Of a stretch of 24,549 bases of DNA, positions 1 to 8,075 are shown piece by piece; the stretch's first letter is position 1, and each line of letters opens with the position of its first letter. Below the pieces are notes generated by a model. That model made no database searches and was not told where the DNA came from. It was given only the letters and a program-made list of their open reading frames with translations. Source of the DNA: JANWKA01 sp035533815 (GTDB lineage Bacteria; Bacteroidota; Bacteroidia; Chitinophagales; Chitinophagaceae); assembly GCA_035533815.1 (NCBI GenBank), contig DATLTB010000048.1:1-24549 (forward strand), given 5' to 3'. The translations under genes and the position numbers were made by a program.

Positions 1-79
1 ATTCTCTAAGACTAAGGTTTCCTGATTTCTTAAATGTCCTGAGATAATCCATTTCACTTTTATTAAGTTTGATACTCAT
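1..79 (-). CDS. N-terminal fragment of an unidentified gene, possibly an IS630-like transposase (runs off the left edge)
   Basis: Read on the minus strand, an ATG at 79-77 opens a frame that stays open to the window edge, 26 codons beginning MSIKLNKSEMDYLRTFKKSG. The upstream DNA is A-rich with no Shine-Dalgarno, as is usual in Bacteroidota. The short basic N-terminus with a leucine-spaced helix resembles the start of IS630-type transposases, which begin with a helix-turn-helix, but 26 residues are too few for a firm call. The context supports a mobile element: the DNA is 36/140 G+C up to position 140, and the next gene lacks its 5' part exactly where composition changes. It could also be an ordinary small gene brought here by a rearrangement. 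Confidence 0.4.
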   Translation of the reverse strand, partial: MSIKLNKSEMDYLRTFKKSGNLSLRE

Positions 80-178
80 AATTGATCATTTTGTTTTACA
101 AATATACTAAAAGTTGCAAAACTTAATAATCATCACACTAGCCAATTCGCCATTCCCCGGGATGCCAGAGACGCGGGA

Positions 179-3100
179 GTGCTGAAGGGGAACATGATGC
201 TGACGGTATTTGATGAGACCGGCCGTCCGGTGCATAGGTTCCGGAATTTCAAAGTATTTACCCAAAATATTTTTTATGGCATCAGACAGATGGATCAGTA
301 TGTCAGTACCAGGACCCCGGTGGAATTTCCCCTGGTGGCCACTGACCGGAACGGAAAGGTGCTAGATCAGGTAGCTGCTGAAGTCACCGTGGTCAGGAAT
401 GACTGGCAAACCGTGATCAGCAGTGAAGGAAACAATTATACCTATGTTTCTCAGAAAGTACCCAAGATTGTGCTCCATGAACACATGACTATCAGCGGTA
501 CCGGAACGGTGTTCATATTTACCCCTGATCAGAGCGGAGATTATGAAGTGAGGGTATCCAGGCCTGGTGCGGACAGCTATGTCATGGAGGAATTCTACGC
601 ATGGGGATGGGGAGATACCCAAAATTCCTCATTCGAAGTGAATAATGAAGGTAATGTGCAGATTACCACGGATAAAGATAGTTATACGGTGGGGGCACCC
701 GTGAAAGTATTACTGACCACTCCATTTGATGGGAAGTTGCTGGTTACGGTGGAAAGAGACCATTTGATTAAATATTTATATCTCAACACTGTGAAAAAGT
801 CTGCCTCACTGACGCTGCAGACGGATGCGGATTATCTGCCCAATGTATATATTACAGCGACCCTGATCAGGCCAATGGATAATAATTTCATGCCCCTGAC
901 TGTTGCCCATGGGTACAAACCGATTATGGTTAATGATCCGGCTTCTTACTTGCCGGTCAGCGTAAGCGCTGTCATGCATTCCAGGTCAAAGACCAGACAG
1001 ATCATCACCGTTAAAACGAGGCCAGGAGCCTCGGTCACCATTGTCGCCGTGGATGAGGGTATTCTCCAGGTGAAGGATTACCAGACTCCCGACCCGCATG
1101 GCTATTTTTACCAAAAACAGGCCTTGCAGGTCAAAGGATATGACATTTATCCCTTTCTGCTTCCGGAAATCACCGGTAAATCCAGTACTGGGGGTGATGA
1201 AACGGCCAAGCAACTTCAGCTCCGGGTGAATCCGGATTTTGTGAACCGGGTCAGGCTGGTGTCTTTCTGGAGCGGAATAAAAGTGGCAAACGGGTATGGG
1301 CTGATACATTTTCCCATTGATATACCACAGTTTTCCGGGGATATCCGAGTCATGGCCCTGGCATATGATGGAAATGCTTTCGGGTCTGGTGACCGGCATA
1401 TCAAAGTATCCGATCCGGTGGTTATCAGCACCGCACTTCCCCGATTCTTGAGTCCAAAGGATACTGTTCTAGTACCTGTCACCCTGACCAATACCACTGG
1501 TTCGGGTGGCTTGGCCAGGATCACCCTGATTTGCAGCGGCCCCCTGGGGGTAGTGGGAGGTTCTTCCCGGAATGCCGAACTGGGAGCGGGAGCGGAAAAC
1601 CGGGTACTGTTCAAAGTATATGCCAGGCAGCAGATTGGGGCAGGCAAGGTAACGGTATCGGTAAGAGCCATGAATCAGACTTTCACGGATGAAACCGATA
1701 TGAGCATCCGGCCCCCTGCTTCCCTGCAGCACCGATCAGCTAGCGGACAGGTCAAGGCTGGCAAGTCCGAAACCTTTGAAGTCGGAGGCAATTTTATCCC
1801 CTCCACCATTCACGGCAAATTGGTGGTCAGCAAATCTCCGGTCTGGCTCCTGGCTAAACACCTGGACTACCTGCTAAAATATCCTTATGGTTGCGTGGAA
1901 CAGACGGTTTCTGCGGCTTTCCCGCAACTTTATTATGATGATATGGTCAGGAGCCTGGGGGGACCTGGAAATAAATTGAATCCTACATATAATGTACAGC
2001 AAGCGATAATGAAACTACAATCCATGCAATTATCTGACGGAGGCCTGTCATTCTGGCCAACCGAAGGCATGGGCGAAGAAAGCTGGTGGGGTAGCGTATA
2101 TGCCGCGCATTTCCTTTGGGAGGCGAAGAAAGCGGGTTACGAGGTCAATTCCGGGGCATTGAATCACCTATTTGATTATCTAAAATATAAATTGCAGAGT
2201 AGGGAAACGGTTTTATACTATTATAATATCAATCAGAGCAGGGAGATTGCCCCGGAAGAAGTACCATATTCGCTTTTTGTTTTATCCCTTGCAGGACAGC
2301 CCCAGCTCTCCACGATGGATTATTATAAAGCCAACCCGGAATGGTTGAGCCTGGATGGCAGGTACATGCTGGCAGCCGCATTTGAACTCAGCGGGCAATA
2401 TAAAAAATATGAGCAGGTACTTCCGCCTTCCTTTACCGGAGAAAACGCCAATTCCTCATTTGGCGGTAGCTTTTATTCCTATATCCGGGATGAAGCCATT
2501 TCTCTATATGTCCTGCTGGAAACGGACCCAGGAAACCGGCAGGTCGGGCAACTGGCTACTCAGTTGTCGGCAGATATGAATCAAAATCCAGACCTGAATA
2601 CACAGGAAAGCGCTTTTGGTTTCCTGGCATTGGGTAAGCTGGCCAGGAAGGTTAATCAAACCTCGGCCACGGCCTTCATTCATGATGGTAAAGGGACTTT
2701 GTTGGGCTCCACATCCGGCATGGACCTATCCCTGGATATCGGAAACGAAACTAATCATCAGCTGACTTTGACGGTAAACGGGAAAGGAACTTATTATTAT
2801 TTCTGGGATGCATCCGGCATTCCTACTGACGGAAGTTATAAACAGGAGGACAGCCATATCCGGGTTCGTAGGACTTATTATGATCGAAATGGCCAACCCA
2901 TTGTGGGTAATCTGTTCCATCAAAACGACCTGATCGTCGTGAAGATCGCTGTCTCTACGGAATTTAGGCGACCGGTGGATAATGTGGTCATTACAGATAT
3001 GCTGCCGGCAGGTTTGGAAATTGAGAACCAGCGGATCAGCAAAATGCCTCATGAACAATGGATCAGGGATCAGACCAAGGCCGACTATACGGATATCCGG

Positions 3101-3277
3101 GATGACCGGATCAGCTTTTTCACTAACCTGGCAGATACCACCAGCAATTTTTATTACCTGCTCCGGGCAGTATCGCCCGGTACTTTCCAGCTGGGTCCCG
3201 TTCAGGCAGATGCCATGTACAACGGAGCCTACCATTCCTATAATGGGGCAGGCATAGTCAGGGTATTAGAAAAATAG
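179..3277 (+). CDS. Alpha-2-macroglobulin family protein, 5'-truncated (probable pseudogene)
   Basis: This is the C-terminal part of a bacterial alpha-2-macroglobulin, a periplasmic protease trap that covalently captures attacking proteases. Visible features are macroglobulin-like beta domains at about residues 1-460, the conserved VDEGIL strand around Asp292, the thioester motif in PYGCVEQT with Cys572, an alpha-helical thioester domain at about 545-830, and a C-terminal macroglobulin domain containing DMLPAGLEIEN. Family members are usually 1,600-1,900 aa, but only 1,032 aa follow the GTG at 179. No signal peptide or lipobox is present and the N-terminal MG domains are missing. The frame stays open upstream to position 86, but homologous-looking sequence (SQFAIPRDARDAGVLKG) seems to begin near 140, where G+C jumps. 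The GTG is therefore probably not a native start and the gene was probably cut here. Its neighbour pbpC, 61 nt downstream, is the classical partner. The fragment may be untranslated or yield a non-exported product. Confidence 0.85.
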   Translation: MLKGNMMLTVFDETGRPVHRFRNFKVFTQNIFYGIRQMDQYVSTRTPVEFPLVATDRNGKVLDQVAAEVTVVRNDWQTVISSEGNNYTYVSQKVPKIVLHEHMTISGTGTVFIFTPDQSGDYEVRVSRPGADSYVMEEFYAWGWGDTQNSSFEVNNEGNVQITTDKDSYTVGAPVKVLLTTPFDGKLLVTVERDHLIKYLYLNTVKKSASLTLQTDADYLPNVYITATLIRPMDNNFMPLTVAHGYKPIMVNDPASYLPVSVSAVMHSRSKTRQIITVKTRPGASVTIVAVDEGILQVKDYQTPDPHGYFYQKQALQVKGYDIYPFLLPEITGKSSTGGDETAKQLQLRVNPDFVNRVRLVSFWSGIKVANGYGLIHFPIDIPQFSGDIRVMALAYDGNAFGSGDRHIKVSDPVVISTALPRFLSPKDTVLVPVTLTNTTGSGGLARITLICSGPLGVVGGSSRNAELGAGAENRVLFKVYARQQIGAGKVTVSVRAMNQTFTDETDMSIRPPASLQHRSASGQVKAGKSETFEVGGNFIPSTIHGKLVVSKSPVWLLAKHLDYLLKYPYGCVEQTVSAAFPQLYYDDMVRSLGGPGNKLNPTYNVQQAIMKLQSMQLSDGGLSFWPTEGMGEESWWGSVYAAHFLWEAKKAGYEVNSGALNHLFDYLKYKLQSRETVLYYYNINQSREIAPEEVPYSLFVLSLAGQPQLSTMDYYKANPEWLSLDGRYMLAAAFELSGQYKKYEQVLPPSFTGENANSSFGGSFYSYIRDEAISLYVLLETDPGNRQVGQLATQLSADMNQNPDLNTQESAFGFLALGKLARKVNQTSATAFIHDGKGTLLGSTSGMDLSLDIGNETNHQLTLTVNGKGTYYYFWDASGIPTDGSYKQEDSHIRVRRTYYDRNGQPIVGNLFHQNDLIVVKIAVSTEFRRPVDNVVITDMLPAGLEIENQRISKMPHEQWIRDQTKADYTDIRDDRISFFTNLADTTSNFYYLLRAVSPGTFQLGPVQADAMYNGAYHSYNGAGIVRVLEK

Positions 3278-3338
3278 GGGTATAAATCCCATGGCAGAGG
3301 AAATGCAGTAAAATGGGGCAAGACAGGAATTTGAATTT

Positions 3339-5699
3339 ATGATGCGGGGAAAATCATTCATTTCAAGGTTCAGGCGGTTTATATGGCTGACCGGCCTTGG
3401 GCTGGCCGGAGTATTCATCCTTTTTATCATTCTGGATGCTTGTTTCCCACTGAAAGTGAATATAAGGTATTCCCAGGTGATTGAAGCTTCGGATGGGACT
3501 ATGCTGCATGCCTACCTTTCTGATGATGGGCAGTGGCGAATGAAAACTGAACCCGGGGATATCAGCCAGCAATTGAAAAAGACCATACTCTTTAAAGAAG
3601 ACCGGTATTTTTATGTCCATCCGGGAATTAACCCCTTTTCTGTGGTGCGCGCTTTTTTCAATAACCTCATTCATCACCGCCGGACCTCCGGTGCTTCCAC
3701 CATAACCATGCAGGTAGCCAGGTTGCTGGATCCGGTTCCCAGGACCTATGGAAATAAATTGTTGGAAATGTTTCACGCCCTTCAGCTGGAATTCCATTAT
3801 TCCAAATCCAGGATATTGCATATGTACTTTGACCTGGTACCCTATGGTTCCAACATTGACGGATTAAAGGCAGCAGCTGAACTTTATTTCAATGAACCCC
3901 CTTCCAGGTTGTCCCTGGCGGAATTGACAGCCCTTTCAGTCATTCCTAACAGGCCTAATTCCCTGAGTCCAGGCAGGGACAATGGGCTGCTGGTTAAGGA
4001 AAGGAACAAGTGGCTTCATAGGTTCGGGAAAGCAGGAGTCTTCCCTGAGGATATCATCCGAGATGCGTTAGCTGAACCTCTTCGAGCTTACCGCCATGAT
4101 ATTCCCACCCTGGCACCTCAGTTTTGTCTGAGAATGCATCATCAGTTTTCCGAATTGCCTGTGGTGAAAACTGCCCTTAACCTGAGGATCCAGCAAAGGG
4201 CGGAACTGCTTACCAAAAACTTTATGTCGAGACTGGAACTTCGGGGTATACACAATGCCGCGGTGATGATTATAAATAACCGGACCCATGCAGTGTCGGG
4301 GTATATAGGGTCCCAGGATTTCGGAGATAGCCAAGATGGGGGTCAGGTGGATGGCGTCATGGCAGTAAGGTCTCCCGGGAGCGCCTTGAAACCGCTGTTG
4401 TATGGTATGGCCTTCGACTTGGGACTGGCCACTCCAAAATCCGTGATAACGGATGTGCCGGTAAATTTCTCGGGCTATGCTCCTGAAAATTATGACAGGC
4501 ATTTCAATGGCAATGTCACCATTGAATATGCTTTGGAAAATTCTTTGAATATCCCTGCGGTGAAAACCCTGGACAAGGTTGGAGTCGGGTCCTTTATCAG
4601 CAGGTTATCGCTGGCCGGGTTCAGCGAGATACATGCGGATAGCAGGAAGCTTGGACTTTCCATGATCCTGGGAGGATGCGGGGTGAGGCTGGATGAGGTG
4701 ACCCATCTATACGCTGCCCTTGCGGATTATGGGAAACAATTTCCGTTAACCTGGCTAAAACCCGCCAAAGAAATCCAGGCGAAGCAAAAAAAGAGATTGA
4801 TGCATCCTGTTTCCGCTAAAAGACTGATTTCACCAGCCGCTGCCTTTATGGTCACCGATATCCTCTCCAAACTGGGAAGACCTGATCTTCCGGGTAATTT
4901 TATCGGAACCAGGGGGCTGCCCAAAATTGCCTGGAAAACGGGTACCTCATATGGCAGGCGGGATGCCTGGAGTATTGGATATAATAAGGATTATACGGTT
5001 GGCGTTTGGGCCGGCAATTTTTCCGGAATCGGTATTGCAGACCTGAGTGGGGCCACTGTGGCGACTCCGCTCATGTTCGATATATTTAATGCCATTGATC
5101 ATTATTCCTCCGGAGACTGGTATAGCCCCCCATCTACTGTTAGTTTCCGGCTGGTTTGCGCCGTAAGCGGGAAAGTTCCCAATGTATTCTGTGACCAGCA
5201 GGTCATGGATTACTATATTCCAGGGGTATCGTCCAATGAAGTTTGTGACCATCTGAAAAAGGTATGGATATCCAGTGATGGAAAAATTTCCTATTGTACC
5301 AGTTGTCTACCAGCCAACGGGTATATTACCCGATGGTATCCCAATATCAGCCCAGAACTGGCTGCTTACTATGACTCCCAGCATATACCTTATGAGAAGA
5401 TACCTCCCCATAACCCCGCATGCAGCCGCGTGTTTGGGGGCAGGTCACCGATCATTACTTCGCTTAATGATGGGATGTCTTATTATGTGGAAAAAAAGGA
5501 AGCACAGCAGTTGATGTTGGGATGTACGGCTGCCAATGATGTCAAAACGGTTTACTGGTATGTCAATAACCGGTTTTTATGCAAATGCCCTGTTACCCGG
5601 AAAATGTTCTTTACTCCCGAGAATGCACATATCAAAATATCCTGCACTGACGACAAAGGAAGGAATACCGATATCCATATTAATGTGCATTTTATCTAA
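3339..5699 (+). CDS. pbpC: Penicillin-binding protein 1C, bifunctional peptidoglycan synthase
   Basis: This is a class A PBP of the 1C type, anchored in the inner membrane, which polymerises and cross-links peptidoglycan in the periplasm. After a short basic N-terminus there is one membrane anchor (about residues 14-34). The GT51 glycosyltransferase follows: EDRYFYVHPG with catalytic Glu87, the STITMQVAR block at 120-128, and the second acidic residue in LQLEFHYSK (Glu151). The transpeptidase has Ser348-Ala-Leu-Lys351, SLN at 402-404 and KTGTS from 533. A C-terminal extension after about residue 690 matches the BiPBP_C domain that marks PBP1C. The length, 786 aa, is normal and all catalytic motifs are intact. 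The start ATG gives a well-formed signal anchor. Pairing with an upstream alpha-2-macroglobulin gene is widespread (yfhM-pbpC in E. coli) and suggests wall repair after envelope attack. If the upstream gene was severed by an insertion, pbpC may have lost its native promoter. Confidence 0.95.
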   Translation: MMRGKSFISRFRRFIWLTGLGLAGVFILFIILDACFPLKVNIRYSQVIEASDGTMLHAYLSDDGQWRMKTEPGDISQQLKKTILFKEDRYFYVHPGINPFSVVRAFFNNLIHHRRTSGASTITMQVARLLDPVPRTYGNKLLEMFHALQLEFHYSKSRILHMYFDLVPYGSNIDGLKAAAELYFNEPPSRLSLAELTALSVIPNRPNSLSPGRDNGLLVKERNKWLHRFGKAGVFPEDIIRDALAEPLRAYRHDIPTLAPQFCLRMHHQFSELPVVKTALNLRIQQRAELLTKNFMSRLELRGIHNAAVMIINNRTHAVSGYIGSQDFGDSQDGGQVDGVMAVRSPGSALKPLLYGMAFDLGLATPKSVITDVPVNFSGYAPENYDRHFNGNVTIEYALENSLNIPAVKTLDKVGVGSFISRLSLAGFSEIHADSRKLGLSMILGGCGVRLDEVTHLYAALADYGKQFPLTWLKPAKEIQAKQKKRLMHPVSAKRLISPAAAFMVTDILSKLGRPDLPGNFIGTRGLPKIAWKTGTSYGRRDAWSIGYNKDYTVGVWAGNFSGIGIADLSGATVATPLMFDIFNAIDHYSSGDWYSPPSTVSFRLVCAVSGKVPNVFCDQQVMDYYIPGVSSNEVCDHLKKVWISSDGKISYCTSCLPANGYITRWYPNISPELAAYYDSQHIPYEKIPPHNPACSRVFGGRSPIITSLNDGMSYYVEKKEAQQLMLGCTAANDVKTVYWYVNNRFLCKCPVTRKMFFTPENAHIKISCTDDKGRNTDIHINVHFI

Positions 5700-5788
5700 G
5701 GACAAAGGTATACTGGAAATGGTTCGTATTTCCTTACTGGATTCCCGTTACCGGCAGTTTGATCCCTGGTTGCTGCAGATCTGTTGGT

Positions 5789-6655
5789 TCAGGGGAAAAT
5801 CCGGCTATTCCTGGTTTTATACCTCTTGCTGCCTATTTTGTAAATCAAGCCGAGCATGTCATTAGACTGGAGGGTGCCCTGTTCCGCTTCGAAATAGCCG
5901 GTCCATTGTTTATAGGTAACCTGAAACACAAAGTCAAAAAAAACACCGGTGGTATGACCTGTCAGGGTATTTCCGGAATTGGAAACCTGTTCAAAACCCA
6001 GGTTTCCCAGCTGAGTTCCTGTTTCCAATTTCCATCCAAAATTACCATTTTTCAGATGAAAGGTCATTTCCGAAGAAATGCCCAGGGTGGCCAGGAAAGC
6101 GCTTCTGGTCACGCCTGATACCATGGTATCTTTCAGGGATCTTCTGAAGTTCAGGTATTGACCGAATTCCCGGTTCACAGAAATATCCACTCCGATAAAG
6201 CGCCATTCGCTTTTACCCAATGGAAGCGTAAAATCTGCACCCCCCTGTATCCCCAGATTTCCAAAGAATTTATAGCCTGAATGGGCATTCAGGTATGCGG
6301 TATCGATCCCTGTTGACTCATATGAGTTGGAATATGAGGACACTCGGTAATTTCCCAAGCTGAGGTTTCCCCCATAATAAAAGTGAAAAAGGTTTACCTG
6401 GTTGGTATGGTAGAACTGCGCATCCAATGCATTCACCTGATCGTTAAATAAGAAGTTATTGTTTCCGGCTGAATAGGTAAGTTCACCATAATTGGCTGAT
6501 TTCACAAAATCAGACAACAATGGCTTGGCAATATATGGATTGGTCCGGCCGAACATGGGATTGATATAATAGGCTTTTTGGTAAACACATCCTGTTATTA
6601 GCAGGATAGAAATGGAAATCAAAAGGATTGGGGAAGTAATCGTTTTTTTAACCAT
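5789..6655 (-). CDS. Putative lipoprotein with beta-barrel-like pattern, unknown function
   Basis: The protein is 288 aa. The start is placed at the ATG at 6655-6653 because it gives a clean lipoprotein signal: MVKK, then a hydrophobic stretch and the lipobox ITGC with Cys23. An upstream in-frame ATG at 6808 would bury this signal 51 residues inside and overlap the kinase gene. After Cys23 the chain is rich in Tyr, Phe, Asn and Gly with repeated alternating hydrophobic/polar stretches (for example NLFHFYYGGNLSLGNYRV and GWKLETGTQLGNLGF), which suggests outer-membrane beta strands. I do not recognise a named family. It lies 91 nt downstream of the sensor kinase on the same strand, so it may be the third gene of the regulator operon and could be an envelope sensor or accessory factor. 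That role is inference only. It converges on pbpC with an 89-nt gap. Confidence 0.75.
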   Translation of the reverse strand: MVKKTITSPILLISISILLITGCVYQKAYYINPMFGRTNPYIAKPLLSDFVKSANYGELTYSAGNNNFLFNDQVNALDAQFYHTNQVNLFHFYYGGNLSLGNYRVSSYSNSYESTGIDTAYLNAHSGYKFFGNLGIQGGADFTLPLGKSEWRFIGVDISVNREFGQYLNFRRSLKDTMVSGVTRSAFLATLGISSEMTFHLKNGNFGWKLETGTQLGNLGFEQVSNSGNTLTGHTTGVFFDFVFQVTYKQWTGYFEAEQGTLQSNDMLGLIYKIGSKRYKTRNSRIFP

Positions 6656-6746
6656 CAGTGTAGATTTGGCGCCTGAATTGATCGATAAATTATTCCGTCG
6701 AGGGCGAAACTTTAGGAAGATAAGAATATATTTCAGACCAGGAATT

Positions 6747-8075
6747 TCAAAACTGCAGCCTGAAAGTACTTCCTTCCCCTTCAATGGTCTGCACTTGGAT
6801 ATTACCATGATGCAATAACATGATCTGTTTGCACAGACTGAGACCTATCCCGCTGCCGTTTTTCTTGGTACTGAAAAACGGGATGAATATTTTATCAGCC
6901 ACGATTTTGGGCATTCCAATCCCGTTATCCGAAACCTTTAGGACAGTTTTATGATCCGGACCATAAGCGGCGGTTAAAATGATCCGGGGCTCAGGACGGT
7001 CCCGGACCGCATCAATAGCATTCACGACTAGGTTGATTAACACCTGTTCCACGAGGTTGCTGTCTATATTTAGAATCTGTGATGGGTCTTTCAAAATGAT
7101 TTCCAGTTCAATGTTTTTGGATAATAGGGTGGGTTGCATGAGCTGGTGGATATGTTCAAAAAGATCCCGGGCCAATACCGGACTTAGCCGGGGCTGGGTA
7201 ATCTTGTTCAGGTTACGGTAGGTTTCGGCAAATTTCAACAATCCCTCACTGCGCCGCATAATAGTGTCTATCCCAAGCTCCAGATCCTCCAGATTTCCGG
7301 TTTCCCCTCTTTCCACCAGACGTTTTTTTAAAGTCTCTGCAAGGGAAGAAATAGGAGCTACCGAATTCATGATCTCATGGGTCATCACACTGAGTAATTT
7401 CTGCCAGGCCTGGGATTCGTTCTCATCCAATGCTTCATCCACATTCTGGAAAGCAATCAGCCTGAATATATGACCCTCAGTCTGGAATGCAGTGGCAGTT
7501 ACCAGGGCTTTAAACATGTTTCTATCCTTGTTCATGCTAATTATCCGGCTCTCACTGTTCTTCAGGTTAAGCAGCTCCTCATACAGGTGCTCATCCCGTT
7601 TTCTGAGGGAATGAATACTTTTCAGATAGGGTATTCCCAGCAATTTTTTAAAAGAATCGTTCATCCAGTTTATTTCCCCGCTATCCGAATCATATGCGAT
7701 GATGCCGGTGTTCACCAACTCGAGGAGTTTTTGCAGGTACTGGTATTGGGTTTCCTTTTCCCTGCTGATGACCTTGAAAGTGCTGTTGATTTGATTGAAC
7801 CCCTTTCTTAGCGACCTGAGTTCAGGAGGGGTGCCCTTCAGGCTAAAGTGCCGGGAAAAATCCCGGTAATGGACCGATTCCACAAACTGGTCCACTTCAT
7901 GTTGAGCCTTGAGCTGGAAGCGGTAAAAATTAATGAGCTGGAAAATAACCAAGGGAACTATGGCTAGCAGGTAAATCCTGGGTCCGTTTACGGTAAAAAA
8001 TGATCCGCCCAGCAGGGTGATAAAAAGCAGCAGGACCCTGATCAGTATACTCCAGTCATATGGCTTAGATATCAT
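6747..8075 (-). CDS. Sensor histidine kinase, NtrY-like, with short-loop membrane hairpin
   Basis: A 442-aa two-component sensor kinase in the inner membrane. Two hydrophobic helices (about residues 9-28 and 33-51) are joined by only a few residues around NGPRI, so almost nothing is exposed outside. A HAMP/linker-like region (about 55-110) and a PAS-like domain (about 112-215, with NTGIIAYD and INWMNDSF) follow. The HisKA block is SVMTHEIMNSVAPISSL with phosphoacceptor His233. The HATPase_c domain shows the N box (QVLINLVVNAIDAV, Asn348 and Asn352), the G1 box DNGIGM (from Asp383), an F-box-like IPFFSTK and the G2 box GSGIGLSLC (from 407). All catalytic boxes look intact. The gene overlaps the end of the response regulator gene by 11 nt, indicating translational coupling and making the pair cognate. 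Kinases with such a short loop often sense through a membrane partner; the divergent ABC permeases are candidates. Confidence 0.93.
   Translation of the reverse strand: MISKPYDWSILIRVLLLFITLLGGSFFTVNGPRIYLLAIVPLVIFQLINFYRFQLKAQHEVDQFVESVHYRDFSRHFSLKGTPPELRSLRKGFNQINSTFKVISREKETQYQYLQKLLELVNTGIIAYDSDSGEINWMNDSFKKLLGIPYLKSIHSLRKRDEHLYEELLNLKNSESRIISMNKDRNMFKALVTATAFQTEGHIFRLIAFQNVDEALDENESQAWQKLLSVMTHEIMNSVAPISSLAETLKKRLVERGETGNLEDLELGIDTIMRRSEGLLKFAETYRNLNKITQPRLSPVLARDLFEHIHQLMQPTLLSKNIELEIILKDPSQILNIDSNLVEQVLINLVVNAIDAVRDRPEPRIILTAAYGPDHKTVLKVSDNGIGMPKIVADKIFIPFFSTKKNGSGIGLSLCKQIMLLHHGNIQVQTIEGEGSTFRLQF

Noticed and set aside
986..1671. Long minus-strand frames opposite the macroglobulin gene
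   Set aside because: They are antisense shadows of a gene with clear domain content and have no family-like motifs. The same applies to the many shorter frames opposite pbpC, the permeases and the regulator.
5715..5733. Inverted repeat GGAAAT / ATTTCC between pbpC and the lipoprotein gene as a terminator
   Set aside because: The stem is only 6 bp and AT-rich, with no T-run on either side. It is not a credible intrinsic terminator.
6656..6808. Extended N-terminus of the lipoprotein gene from the ATG at 6808
   Set aside because: It would overlap the kinase gene and place a good lipoprotein signal 51 residues inside the protein.
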